Origin: Flavobacteriaceae bacterium
Lineage (GTDB): Bacteria; Bacteroidota; Bacteroidia; Flavobacteriales; Flavobacteriaceae
Assembly (NCBI GenBank): GCA_947488595.1
Contig: CANKZI010000004.1
Location: 1-64,000, forward strand
DNA length: 64,000 nucleotides
Direction: 5' to 3'
The position numbers and the translations under genes are program-made. Positions within the stretch are counted from its first letter, which is position 1, and every line of letters begins with the position of its first letter. Shown here piece by piece: positions 7,364 to 16,394 of the stretch. The notes under the pieces are model-generated. The model was not told where the DNA came from and searched no databases. It was given only the letters and a program-made list of their open reading frames with translations.

Positions 7364-9550
7364 ATGAAAAAAAGACTACTTTTTTTACTTATCACCTCTT
7401 CCCTATTGGCACAAAACACAAAAAAAGTGGCCACTACCATTTTGGATTTACAACGCAATAACACGCAATTTGCTAGTCATAGTATCTTTAAAATTAATCC
7501 CAATTTTGAAAATACGGACTATAAAAAAAGTGTTTCAGACGCCACAATAGTAAAGCTTGATCTTGAAAAAGTCAATCAAATCGTACTTCAAAAATCCGAT
7601 TATATTGCACTCGAAATTCCGTATTTGTCATCCACAATCACTGTTTTGTTATATAAAGTCGAAACGCAAACTCAAGATTTTCAAATCGATACAGATAAAA
7701 CTAAAAATGTACCTTTTGAAAAAGGCGTTCATTATCGTGGCATCATCAATAACGATAGCAATTCATTAGTGTCTTTTAATTTTTACAAAAACCAAATGAA
7801 TGGTGTCATTTCCAACAAACAATACAATAATTTGGTGATCGGAAAATTAATTTCGCCAAACAATATCAACGATTATATTATTTATTCGGATAAAAATTTA
7901 AAACAACCAAAATCTTTTGAATGCGCAACGCCAGATGTTTTGCCAGAAGTATTGCCAAATCAAAATCTAAATCAAAATCGTGCAGCAAGCCTTACTGATA
8001 GATGTGTAACCATGTATTTTGAAATCGATTATGACTTATATATCGCTAACGGAAGTGATGTTGCGCAGACCAATATTTGGATGAATTCGGTTTTTAATAA
8101 TGTGCAAACCATCTACAGCAACGATGACATTGACATTGCAATAAAATCAATATTTGTATGGACAACACCAGACCCCTATTTTGGTAATTTTTCTTATGAT
8201 TATTTGAATCAGTTTCACAATTTACGTCCTGTATTTAATGGTGATTTAGGTCAGTTAATTGCCATTAATAGCGGTGGTTTAGGCGGTGTAGCCGAAACAA
8301 TTAATGGACTTTGCTCTGGCAATAATCACAGTTTTTCTGATGTTTTTTTTGAATTCAATTCTGTTCCAGATTATTCTTGGACAATCATGGTTGTTTCGCA
8401 CGAATTCGGACATTTACTTGGTTCGCCGCATACGCACGGTTGTTATTGGAATGGCAATAATACACCGATTGACGGTTGCGGACCAACTTACAATATTCAA
8501 ATCAGCGAGGGCGATTGTGAAATTGCAGACATTCCAACCGAACAAGAAGGCGGAACAATAATGAGTTATTGTCATTTGCTTGAATTCGTCGGAATCAACT
8601 TTGCTAGTGGTTTTGGACCTCAGCCTGCAGCTTTAATTGCACAAACGGTCGATGCTTCTACTTGTCTTAGCACCGATTGCATCAATACTTGCATCAGTTT
8701 TGTTTCGAATGTTCAAATTGATTCAAGTACATTGAGCTCGGCTACGATTTCGTGGAATGATGATAGCAACAATACTTCTTGGCAAGTTGCAGCGGCTACC
8801 GCTCCTTTTGAACCCGAAAATTGGATCACAACCACCCAAAATCCTTATACTTTTAACGACCTTGCTCCTAACAGTTATTACAGATTTTTAGTGCGTCATT
8901 TTTGTGATGCACCAATGATAGCAACAGCTTTAGAAACCAATGTTTTGCCAATACAAAACGATGATTTTTGTGCTGGGAAGCCTTTTTTAGATGCTGGTGG
9001 CGCCGATTTTAACTACCAAGATAACGAAAACTGGATTCGTACGATCGCACCAATTAATCCGCTTAATAAAATAAAAGTGGTTTTTAATAGTATAGATATC
9101 GAATTTGATTATGATTTCTTATACATTTTTAACGGAAACGATACCGATAGTCCCGAGATGACCAATGGCGGAATAACAGGAACCGATGTTGTTGGTCCTT
9201 TTGAATCAACTGCAGCGTCGGGTGCTTTGACATTTCAGTTTATATCCGATGGTTATGTTACCACTCCAGGATGGAATGCCAATTTTAGTTGTTTGAATCT
9301 GAGCACAAATGAATCAGATTTTGTAGATTTTTCTTACTATCCAAATCCCGTTACTAATGCAATTGCAATACAATCTAAAAATGAAATCCAAAAAATCGCC
9401 ATTTTTAGCATAGACGGCAAATTGCTTTATCAAAATAATAAAAAACAAATGTCTGCAAATGTAGATTTGTCGAATTATGCCGCTGGAACTTATATTTTTA
9501 AAGTACAATTCGAAAACAAACCAGTTACTTTCAAAATTGTAAAACAATAA
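7364..9550 (+). CDS. Secreted reprolysin-like zinc metalloprotease with T9SS sorting domain
   Basis: 728 residues from the ATG at 7364, which begins a signal peptide (MKKRLLFLLITSSLLAQ); the upstream TTG at 7334 gives an implausible leader. The catalytic zinc site is HEFGHLLGSPH (about residues 346-356), an HExxHxxGxxH metzincin site like that of M12B peptidases, followed by a Cys-rich segment and a Met-turn-like IMSYC. A fibronectin type III-like region comes next, then a CUB-like beta domain, and a C-terminal type A sorting domain (YYPNPVTNAI to the end) for export by the type IX secretion system. The likely role is extracellular protein degradation; the substrate is unknown. Confidence 0.9.
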   Translation: MKKRLLFLLITSSLLAQNTKKVATTILDLQRNNTQFASHSIFKINPNFENTDYKKSVSDATIVKLDLEKVNQIVLQKSDYIALEIPYLSSTITVLLYKVETQTQDFQIDTDKTKNVPFEKGVHYRGIINNDSNSLVSFNFYKNQMNGVISNKQYNNLVIGKLISPNNINDYIIYSDKNLKQPKSFECATPDVLPEVLPNQNLNQNRAASLTDRCVTMYFEIDYDLYIANGSDVAQTNIWMNSVFNNVQTIYSNDDIDIAIKSIFVWTTPDPYFGNFSYDYLNQFHNLRPVFNGDLGQLIAINSGGLGGVAETINGLCSGNNHSFSDVFFEFNSVPDYSWTIMVVSHEFGHLLGSPHTHGCYWNGNNTPIDGCGPTYNIQISEGDCEIADIPTEQEGGTIMSYCHLLEFVGINFASGFGPQPAALIAQTVDASTCLSTDCINTCISFVSNVQIDSSTLSSATISWNDDSNNTSWQVAAATAPFEPENWITTTQNPYTFNDLAPNSYYRFLVRHFCDAPMIATALETNVLPIQNDDFCAGKPFLDAGGADFNYQDNENWIRTIAPINPLNKIKVVFNSIDIEFDYDFLYIFNGNDTDSPEMTNGGITGTDVVGPFESTAASGALTFQFISDGYVTTPGWNANFSCLNLSTNESDFVDFSYYPNPVTNAIAIQSKNEIQKIAIFSIDGKLLYQNNKKQMSANVDLSNYAAGTYIFKVQFENKPVTFKIVKQ

Positions 9551-9570
9551 ATAAGAATATGTATGACATA

Positions 9571-9602
9571 AAAAAAAAGGTACGCATGACGTACCTTTTT
9601 TT
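9571..9602. terminator. Bidirectional terminator
   Basis: The arms AAAGGTACG and CGTACCTTT surround a five-base loop, with A and T runs on either side. It serves the metalloprotease on the plus strand and the small membrane gene ending at 9625 on the minus strand. Confidence 0.8.
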
Positions 9603-9624
9603 ATGTTAAAACAATCAATAAAGA

Positions 9625-9786
9625 CTATTTTTTACTTTTTTTCTCTTTCAATTCTTTGAACAATTCGATGCTGGCACCACCAACCCAATACGTTACAAAT
9701 CCAACCAAAAAAAACATAAGCCAAAAACCAATAGTCAAAATGGTCAGAAAAAGAATAAAGCCTAAATACTGTGAGAAGTCAAACAT
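9625..9786 (-). CDS. Small (53-residue) membrane protein, unknown function
   Basis: An open frame from ATG (9784-9786) to TAG (9625-9627) encodes a 53-residue protein starting MFDFSQYLGFILFLTIL. One or two hydrophobic segments cover about residues 7-38, and the tail is charged and Lys-rich (ELKEKKSKK). It is too short for a 60-residue cut-off but is well supported. A promoter with -33 TTG and -7 TACATTTG separated by 20 bases sits just upstream on the same strand (9814-9844), and a bidirectional terminator lies just downstream (9571-9602). I do not recognise a family. The plus-strand frame across it (9656-9847) is a shadow. Confidence 0.8.
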   Translation of the reverse strand: MFDFSQYLGFILFLTILTIGFWLMFFLVGFVTYWVGGASIELFKELKEKKSKK

Positions 9787-9813
9787 GTTTTCGGATATTA
9801 ATGAATTCAGTTA

Positions 9814-9844
9814 CAAATGTAAGTGTATTATTTTTTCTTACCAA
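9814..9844 (-). promoter_or_regulatory. Promoter of the 53-residue membrane protein gene
   Basis: Read on the minus strand: TTG (9842-9844), 20 bases, then TACATTTG (9814-9821). Both match the Bacteroidetes TTG/TAnnTTTG consensus and usual spacing. The predicted transcript start is about 20 bases before the ATG. Confidence 0.7.
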
Positions 9845-9884
9845 TAAAAACCAAATCAATTTTTATAAAATCCTAAATTATATG

Positions 9885-9892
9885 TATTTTTG
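9885..9892 (+). promoter_or_regulatory. Possible -7 element for fumC
   Basis: TATTTTTG fits TAnnTTTG on the plus strand, but no TTG -33 box is seen. If used, the fumC mRNA would have a leader of about 160 bases containing hairpin repeat copy E in antisense orientation. Confidence 0.35.
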
Positions 9893-9904
9893 ACTGCTTT
9901 TTGA

Positions 9905-10011
9905 AGGAGCATGAACCTGCATTTGCCTTTATCTTTTTTGTTAGAAAGACCAATTTTCAATCCAGTGCAATCTAACAAACAAAAAAGGATATCGGCGCAT
10001 TCAGGGCTAGG
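9905..10011 (-). repeat. Interspersed hairpin repeat, copy E (divergent)
   Basis: Read on the minus strand it starts CCTAGCCCTGAATGCGCC, runs into ATATCC, and has a right arm with AAAAAAGAT. That is the same layout as the other copies, but it is more diverged. The inner stem pairs 9933-9945 with 9971-9987 and has a four-base bulge. It lies in the leader region of fumC. Confidence 0.65.
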
Positions 10012-10060
10012 TATTTTCAGTAACAACAATAACTAAAATTCAAATAAAAAACCAAATACG

Positions 10061-11458
10061 ATGCAATACAGAATAGAAAAAGATACCATGGGCGAAGTAC
10101 AAGTACCAGCCGATAAATATTGGGGCGCACAAACAGAACGATCTCGAAATAATTTTAAAATTGGACCATCGGCCTCCATGCCAAACGAAATTATTCAAGG
10201 TTTTGCTTATCTAAAAAAAGCCGCGGCTTATGCCAATTGCGATTTGGGCGTATTGTCTACAGAAAAACGCGATGCCATTGCGCAAGTCTGCGACGAAATT
10301 CTTGACGGGCAACTCGACGATCAATTTCCGCTAGTCATTTGGCAAACTGGATCAGGAACACAAAGCAATATGAATGTCAACGAAGTAATTGCCAATCGTG
10401 CACAAGTTTTGGCTGGTTATAAAATTGGTGAAGGAGAACCAATTGTAAAAGCCAATGACGATGCCAATAAATCCCAATCTTCAAACGATACTTTCCCAAC
10501 CGGAATGCATATTGCCGCATACAAATCGGTAGTAGAAGTTACAATTCCAAATGTCGAAAAACTTCGCGATACCTTACAAGCTAAGGCAATCGAATTCAAT
10601 ACTGTAGTTAAAATCGGCCGTACCCATCTTATGGACGCTACACCTTTGACGCTTGGGCAAGAAATTTCAGGCTATGTAGCACAATTGAACTATGGACTCA
10701 AAGCACTAAAAGGCACTTTATCACATTTGTCACAAGTAGCCCTTGGCGGAACGGCAGTAGGAACAGGATTAAATACACCCGAAGGTTATGATGTTAAAGT
10801 AGCCCAATACATTGCACAATTCACTGGTCAACCTTTTGTTACCGCACCTAATAAATTCGAGGCTTTGGCATCACACGATGCAATTGTCGAGTCGCATGGT
10901 GCATTAAAACAATTGGCTGTGGCATTGAATAAAATTGCCAATGATATTCGAATGTTGGCTTCTGGACCACGTTCTGGAATAGGCGAAATCTTGATTCCCG
11001 AAAACGAACCAGGTTCTTCAATCATGCCCGGAAAAGTGAATCCAACGCAGTGCGAAGCTTTAACTATGGTTTGCGCTCAAGTGATTGGAAACGACATGGC
11101 CATTGCAATTGGTGGCATGCAAGGACATTATGAACTCAATGTTTTTAAACCTATGATGGCAGCTAACTTTTTGCAATCTGCAAGATTATTGGGTGATGCT
11201 TGTCAGTCTTTTGATGAACATTGTGCCCAGGGTATCGAACCTAACTACAAGCGCATCAAAGAATTGGTAGACAATTCATTGATGTTGGTAACAGCTTTAA
11301 ATACTAAAATAGGATATTATAAATCTGCCGAAATTGCGCAAACTGCGCACAAAAATGGAACAACATTAAAAGAAGAAGCAGTACGTTTGGGTTATGTTAC
11401 TGCCGAAGATTTTGATGCGTGGGTAAAACCAGAAGACATGGTGGGCAATTTAAAATAA
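10061..11458 (+). CDS. fumC: Class II fumarate hydratase
   Basis: 465-residue enzyme of the aspartase/fumarase superfamily that interconverts fumarate and malate in the TCA cycle; homotetrameric, cytoplasmic and iron-independent. The signature [11 protein letters not shown], with the catalytic-loop serine, is at about residues 317-327. The substrate-binding segments [24 protein letters not shown] and [16 protein letters not shown] are all intact. Full family length, starting [16 protein letters not shown] as in typical FumC. Monocistronic; an imperfect hairpin at 11517-11548 terminates it against the convergent corA. Confidence 0.97.
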   Translation: MQYRIEKDTMGEVQVPADKYWGAQTERSRNNFKIGPSASMPNEIIQGFAYLKKAAAYANCDLGVLSTEKRDAIAQVCDEILDGQLDDQFPLVIWQTGSGTQSNMNVNEVIANRAQVLAGYKIGEGEPIVKANDDANKSQSSNDTFPTGMHIAAYKSVVEVTIPNVEKLRDTLQAKAIEFNTVVKIGRTHLMDATPLTLGQEISGYVAQLNYGLKALKGTLSHLSQVALGGTAVGTGLNTPEGYDVKVAQYIAQFTGQPFVTAPNKFEALASHDAIVESHGALKQLAVALNKIANDIRMLASGPRSGIGEILIPENEPGSSIMPGKVNPTQCEALTMVCAQVIGNDMAIAIGGMQGHYELNVFKPMMAANFLQSARLLGDACQSFDEHCAQGIEPNYKRIKELVDNSLMLVTALNTKIGYYKSAEIAQTAHKNGTTLKEEAVRLGYVTAEDFDAWVKPEDMVGNLK

Positions 11459-11516
11459 TTAATTTGCACCAAAAGTATTAACTACAAATTATATTTTTTT
11501 GCCATCTATAAAGCTT

Positions 11517-11548
11517 AAAAAGAGGTATCAATCTTGATAAATCTTTTT
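11517..11548. terminator. Terminator between fumC and corA
   Basis: The outer arms AAAAAGA/TCTTTTT and inner arms ATCAA/TTGAT are separated by a 3x3 internal loop, giving T runs in both directions between convergent genes. Confidence 0.6.
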
Positions 11549-11561
11549 AAGCCGCGGCAAA

Positions 11562-12644
11562 TTAAAACCAACGCTTCCTTTTAAAATAATAAACCATGCA
11601 GACTACCACAATAAACATGCTGCCCAAGACTACAAAATAACCACTATGGGTTCTCAGTTCTGGCATGTTGTCAAAATTCATCCCATAAATGCCAACAATA
11701 AAAGTCAAAGGCATAAAAATTACCGAAAAAATGGTCAGCGTTTTCATAATCTGATTCATCTTTTGTGCTTGAGAAGAATAAAAAATGCTAGAGGCACTTT
11801 CTAAATTATTGATATCATATTCAATTTGCTCCAAAATTTCCAAACTTTTTTGATGCAAACGGGCAAAAAAAACATAATTGGCTTTTTCGATACCATCAAA
11901 TTCATCTTCATTTCGGATTTCTTTCAACGTAAATAAAGCATCACGAAGCGGAATTACGGCTCGCTTAAGGTAATTGAGATTTTCACGTTGTTTTTCTATA
12001 CGCTCTAATAGTTCTGATTTATGATTATTTTTTGCTTCTATCAACAACAATTCGATATTGGTTTCATAACTTTCTATTGTAATAAAAAAGTTTTCCATCA
12101 CGGCGTCTAATAAAATATACAGCAAATAATCATTTTTCTTTTTCCTAACAATCCCGCCACCTGTTCGAATGCGTTCGCGAATGTGTGTAAAGTAATCACT
12201 TTTTCGCTCTTGAAAAGAAACCAACAACTGATCTTTTAGCAAAAAACTAATTTGCTCAATCCGAAGTAAATCGCTATTTTCTTCTTGAAGAATCGATTTA
12301 ATGCTAAAAAACAAAATATCATCCAAATCATCAATTCGGGTGCGCCTTGCTACATTGAGAATATCGCCAACAACAAAATTATCAATCCCTAATACCTCAC
12401 CCAATTGCTTCATCAATTCTACATTGTGCAAGCCATGAATATTGAGCCATTTGACATCCGTTTCTTGCAAGGGATCAGTAACTTCTTTTTGAATTCTTTC
12501 GACGCCTACATTTTTATACTCTTCATAACCTTCTTGGTCATACACAAAAAGTTGCATTTCAATCGGTGCTGTTTTATGAATACCCGTGTATTCAAAATAA
12601 TTGGGTTGAACTCTTCGGACTTTTTTATATTTTATTCTTCTCAA
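11562..12644 (-). CDS. corA: CorA-type magnesium/cobalt transporter
   Basis: Divalent-cation channel of the CorA family. It has a large cytoplasmic N-terminal domain, a long helical stalk, and two C-terminal membrane helices with the YGMNF signature after the first; the end FKRKRWF is basic as usual. The open frame extends to a TTG at 12689, but homologous proteins typically begin near RRIKYKKVRRVQPNYFEYTG. I therefore place the start at the TTG at 12644, giving about 360 residues. No ATG lies between there and residue 43 of the long form, so a TTG start is needed either way. Faces fumC across a shared terminator. Confidence 0.9.
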   Translation of the reverse strand: MRRIKYKKVRRVQPNYFEYTGIHKTAPIEMQLFVYDQEGYEEYKNVGVERIQKEVTDPLQETDVKWLNIHGLHNVELMKQLGEVLGIDNFVVGDILNVARRTRIDDLDDILFFSIKSILQEENSDLLRIEQISFLLKDQLLVSFQERKSDYFTHIRERIRTGGGIVRKKKNDYLLYILLDAVMENFFITIESYETNIELLLIEAKNNHKSELLERIEKQRENLNYLKRAVIPLRDALFTLKEIRNEDEFDGIEKANYVFFARLHQKSLEILEQIEYDINNLESASSIFYSSQAQKMNQIMKTLTIFSVIFMPLTFIVGIYGMNFDNMPELRTHSGYFVVLGSMFIVVVCMVYYFKRKRWF

Positions 12645-12689
12645 AATATAGGTTTTAAAATCATTCAATATTGTAATATGATAATCCAA

Positions 12690-13017
12690 TTCATAGTGCT
12701 AAAGTGACCGCTTCCTTTTCAAAAACAACAGACAGTTCTGCAAGTTTTGGATCCAAAATGGCAACTTCAAAATTTTTAAATATTGCTTTCAAATTAATTG
12801 TAATAAATCGTCCTCCTGTTTACGAAAGTAAATTTAAATTACGTACAACTTTAATTTTTTTACAAATCGGATTTCAACATCATCTTTTGAAATTGCGTCG
12901 CTCCATCTTTATTATTAATGAAGTTCAATAGTTCGTATTCGTATTTCTTAACATAAAAATTGCTTATAAAGATAGGAGTTTTTAAATTTCCATTTTACAT
13001 TTACAAAAAAATCTAGG
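12690..13017. other. Intergenic region between corA and hutI
   Basis: This divergent gap holds the promoters of both genes. A TTG (12967-12969 region) followed 20 bases later by TAAATTTC resembles a weak plus-strand promoter for hutI. The 75-codon plus-strand frame starting GTG at 12704 has no recognisable protein character. No repeat or RNA structure stands out. Confidence 0.4.
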
Positions 13018-14256
13018 ATGCAAATTTTACTTACCAATATAAAAGAATTACTTCAAGTCCGCGAAATAGGCATCGATAAAGTTGCTGGACACCATATGGC
13101 GGTACTTCCTACAATCAAAAATGCATTTTTATGGATAGAAGATGATTGTATAAAAGATTTTGGTCCAATGGAAAATTGTCCGGAAACAGGTTTTGATAAA
13201 AAAATCAACTGCGAAGGTCGAATGGTATTACCTTCTTGGTGTGACAGTCATACCCATATTGTTTATGCGGGCAATAGGGACCAAGAGTTTGTTGACCGCA
13301 TCAACGGATTAAGTTATGAAGCGATTGCAGCTCGAGGTGGTGGCATCTTAAATTCTGCTAAAAAACTCAACGCAACTTCAGAAGAAACTATTTACGAACA
13401 ATCCAAATCACGTCTTGAAGAAGTCATGCGCTTGGGAACTGGCGCTATCGAAATAAAATCGGGTTATGGATTGACTGTTGAAGGTGAACTTAAAATGCTT
13501 CGTGTTATCCAACGTTTGAAGCAAAACTATCCGATTACAATTAAAGCTACTTTTTTAGGAGCGCACGCTTTTCCGACCGAATACAGGCAAAATAATGAGG
13601 CTTACATTGATTTGATTATTAACGAAATGTTACCTCAAATTACTACCGAAAATTTGGCTGATTATATTGACGTTTTTTTAGAAAGCAATTATTTTTCAGT
13701 CGAACAAACTGAGAAAATTATGATTGCTGGTAAAAAACATGGCCTTACGCCAAAAATTCATGTCAATCAATTTACCGCAATAAACGGAATTGCATCTTGT
13801 GTTAAGCACGAAGCGCTCTCTGTAGATCACCTCGAAATTGTTACCGACGAGGATATTGAAGTTCTAAAAAATACGATTACGATGCCAGTTGCTTTGCCTA
13901 CTTGCTCCTTTTTTATAAGCATTCCCTACACGCCCGCTCGAAAAATCATAGACGCGGGATTACCTATTGCGCTTGCAACCGATTTTAATCCGGGAACAAC
14001 GCCATCAGGCAACATGAATTTTGTAGTTGCAACTGCTTGTATCAAAATGAAAATGACACCTGAAGAAGCCATAAATGCCGCAACAATAAACGGTGCTTAT
14101 GCGATGGGACTTTCAGAAACACATGGCAGTATCACCATTGGTAAAAAAGCCAATTTAATTATTACAAAACCAATCCATTCTTTTTATCAAATTCCTTATG
14201 CATTTGGAAGTAATTTAATTCAAGATGTAATGATTAACGGCGAAATAATTTCATAA
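13018..14256 (+). CDS. hutI: Imidazolonepropionase
   Basis: 412-residue amidohydrolase that opens 4-imidazolone-5-propionate to N-formimino-glutamate, the third step of histidine degradation. The metal ligands are visible in CDSHTH (H78, H80), with further metal and substrate residues in FLGAHAFP, HVNQF and ATDFNPGTTPSGNM. Full length and intact. The formimidoylglutamase that uses its product is encoded ~1 kb downstream on the same strand, separated by an opposite-strand gene. hutH and hutU are not in this window. Confidence 0.95.
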   Translation: MQILLTNIKELLQVREIGIDKVAGHHMAVLPTIKNAFLWIEDDCIKDFGPMENCPETGFDKKINCEGRMVLPSWCDSHTHIVYAGNRDQEFVDRINGLSYEAIAARGGGILNSAKKLNATSEETIYEQSKSRLEEVMRLGTGAIEIKSGYGLTVEGELKMLRVIQRLKQNYPITIKATFLGAHAFPTEYRQNNEAYIDLIINEMLPQITTENLADYIDVFLESNYFSVEQTEKIMIAGKKHGLTPKIHVNQFTAINGIASCVKHEALSVDHLEIVTDEDIEVLKNTITMPVALPTCSFFISIPYTPARKIIDAGLPIALATDFNPGTTPSGNMNFVVATACIKMKMTPEEAINAATINGAYAMGLSETHGSITIGKKANLIITKPIHSFYQIPYAFGSNLIQDVMINGEIIS

Positions 14257-14288
14257 AAAAAGAGCCCGCTAAATAACGAACTCTTTTC
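14254..14288. terminator. Probable terminator after hutI
   Basis: AAAAGAG and CTCTTTT arms enclose a 16-base, partly paired loop between the convergent ends of hutI and the coiled-coil protein gene. Confidence 0.45.
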
Positions 14289-14316
14289 TATTTTTGAATT
14301 AACAATTAACAAACAC

Positions 14317-15207
14317 CTATTTTAAATTAAAACTTGTTTTAGATACTAATTCGCCCTTGTCAAAAATGTTGACAAAATAAGCGCCTTTTTCAAAATCTTT
14401 ACCCTTCCCATCAAGAAATTCACAAATATCAACCGCTTTATTATCATAAGCTACAGCGGTTGTAAAGCTGTAAGTCAATGACATATCTCCAAAAGATTCT
14501 GTTTTCTTTTCGCCCAAAACATTGTTTTTATTATCAATGATTTGAACATAATATACTTTTTCACCCGATTTGGCTATCGCGTTTGCCGCAATTGCAAAAC
14601 AAACTTTTAGTTTATCAGCGCGACTCGCTTTTTCAGTTTCAATCTGTTTGCCAGAACTTTTTTCTTTGATTGCTTGTGTTCTTAAATTCATAATCACAAG
14701 TTTCGAGCCTTTTTCTACGGTTTTGGCTAAATTTTCATTTTGTGTAACCAAAGTATCATTGAATTTCTTTTGTTCACCTAGTACAACAATTGTACTGTCA
14801 CGTTGCAAAGTCAAAACTTCGTTGTCTTTTTTCAAAGTTTCATTTTCGGCAATCAACTTTTTCATGTTGGTTTGCAATTGGCGGTATTGTTCGCGGTATT
14901 TGAGCAGTGAAGCAGAATCACCTTTCGACTTTTTTAAATCTGCTATCAAATTAACCACTTTTTCTCTTTCGGCAATTAAATCATCCGATAAGGTGGTTTT
15001 ATCTTCAATGGCTTTGTCATAAATTGTTTTTTGAATGGCCAATGAATCCAGTAAACTGTCTTTTTCAGATTTTACACCTGACATTTCAGTTTGAAGCGTT
15101 TTGGCATCTGTAGTCATTTTGAAAATGTAAGCCAAACTACCTGCTAATAAAAGGGCCAAAACCACTACTATCGCTTTTAAACTTGAATTACTTTTTTGAT
15201 TTTCCAT
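14317..15207 (-). CDS. Membrane-anchored coiled-coil protein, unknown function
   Basis: 296-residue protein with one N-terminal membrane helix (about residues 10-30) preceded by a short polar segment, suggesting a signal anchor with the bulk in the periplasm. Residues ~35-175 are a long heptad-rich coiled coil dominated by Lys, Glu, Leu and Asp. The C-terminal ~110 residues form a beta-rich globular part (VYYVQIIDNKNNVLGEKKTE). The C-terminal region recalls carbohydrate-binding-like or Ig-like domains of Bacteroidetes cell-envelope proteins, but I do not recognise the family. It sits between hutI and hutG on the opposite strand, with no evident functional link. Confidence 0.7.
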   Translation of the reverse strand: MENQKSNSSLKAIVVVLALLLAGSLAYIFKMTTDAKTLQTEMSGVKSEKDSLLDSLAIQKTIYDKAIEDKTTLSDDLIAEREKVVNLIADLKKSKGDSASLLKYREQYRQLQTNMKKLIAENETLKKDNEVLTLQRDSTIVVLGEQKKFNDTLVTQNENLAKTVEKGSKLVIMNLRTQAIKEKSSGKQIETEKASRADKLKVCFAIAANAIAKSGEKVYYVQIIDNKNNVLGEKKTESFGDMSLTYSFTTAVAYDNKAVDICEFLDGKGKDFEKGAYFVNIFDKGELVSKTSFNLK

Positions 15208-15347
15208 AGTATTAATTTTTGTTGTAAAAAATTATTAACATTTGATTACGATATTATGCTGACAAAATTAAAATTTTATTGGGTGTTCACAATCTAATTA
15301 ACGTAAGTTTATACTTTTATAGTATTTTTGAAATATATTTTTTTAGA

Positions 15348-16385
15348 ATTGAAAAGCTTTTACCTTTCACGGTATCCGATTTGGCAAAAATTACCAATTT
15401 TAGAAGTGGGGAAATAAAATTTGGCGAAAAAATGTACACGATTCCAAAAGGAATTGATACTGAAAGTTTTATGAAAAGTTGTGAAGCGCCTTATGTGTTA
15501 TTTGGAATTCCCGAAGATATTGGTATTCGGGCCAATTTTGGGCGTCCTGGAGCTGCATCGGCTTGGGAAAGCACCATAAGAAGTATTGCCAATATTCAGC
15601 ACAACCGCTTTTGCAAAGGCAGTAAAATTCTGGTTTTAGGAACTCTGGATACCAAAGAGGAAATGGAATCGGTTAAAAATCTCAATTTCAATATGACCGA
15701 TGACCGTGTGAAATTGAGTCAAATGGTCGAGAAAATTGACAAAGAAGTCGCTCATATTATTTTTACGATTGTAAAAGCCGGAAAAATTCCTATTGTTATT
15801 GGTGGTGGTCATAACAATGCATACGGCAATATCAAAGGAACTGCTTTGGCAAAAGGAAAACCAATTAATGCGATTAATTTTGATGCCCATTCGGATTTTA
15901 GAATTCTCGAAGGACGTCATAGTGGCAATGGTTTTTCGTATGCGTTTGAAGAAGGTTTTTTAAAAAAATATTTCGTTTTTGGCTTACACGAAAGTTATAC
16001 GTCTAAAATTGTTTTGGATATTATGAAAAAGATTGACGACCGTGTGCGATATAATACGTATGATGAAGTTAAAATCAGAAAACAAAAAAACTTTGATCAA
16101 GAGCTATTTCAAGCACTTAATTTTATTAAAAATGATAGTTTCGGAATCGAAATCGATTTGGATGCTCTTCCTAACATTGCAAGTAGCGCCATGACCATGA
16201 GTGGGTACTCTGTTGAAGAATTGCGTTTATTTGTGAGTTATTTTGCTGACAGCAACAATGCGGCTTACCTTCATATTTGCGAAGGAGCGCCGGATTTGGG
16301 TGAAGAAAAAAACAACCATTTGATCGGAAAATTAATTGGTTATTTGGTAACCGATTTTATTAAAGCCAATTACAAAGAAGTATAA
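15348..16385 (+). CDS. hutG: Formimidoylglutamase / arginase-family ureohydrolase
   Basis: Arginase-superfamily enzyme, probably hydrolysing formimino-glutamate to glutamate in histidine degradation. The dinuclear-manganese ligands are present in GGGHNNAYG, NFDAHSDFR and GIEIDLDALP. The frame is open from a TTG at 15279, but the extra 23 residues are hydrophobic and unlike the family, and a TATTTTTG box at 15323-15330 would put the transcript start after that TTG. Family members begin with a residue before EKLLPFTVSDLAKI; here that codon is ATT (15348-15350). The next ATG gives a protein lacking ~28 residues. The role is inferred from hutI nearby; agmatinase-like activity is the alternative. 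Confidence 0.85.
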   Translation: MEKLLPFTVSDLAKITNFRSGEIKFGEKMYTIPKGIDTESFMKSCEAPYVLFGIPEDIGIRANFGRPGAASAWESTIRSIANIQHNRFCKGSKILVLGTLDTKEEMESVKNLNFNMTDDRVKLSQMVEKIDKEVAHIIFTIVKAGKIPIVIGGGHNNAYGNIKGTALAKGKPINAINFDAHSDFRILEGRHSGNGFSYAFEEGFLKKYFVFGLHESYTSKIVLDIMKKIDDRVRYNTYDEVKIRKQKNFDQELFQALNFIKNDSFGIEIDLDALPNIASSAMTMSGYSVEELRLFVSYFADSNNAAYLHICEGAPDLGEEKNNHLIGKLIGYLVTDFIKANYKEV

Positions 16386-16394
16386 AAGTGGCCA

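Noticed and set aside
9656..9847. 63-codon plus-strand frame
   Set aside because: It is the antisense shadow of the promoter-supported 53-residue membrane gene on the minus strand.
12704..12931. 75-codon plus-strand frame starting GTG between corA and hutI
   Set aside because: No family-like pattern, unusual composition, and it overlaps the likely promoter region of both genes.
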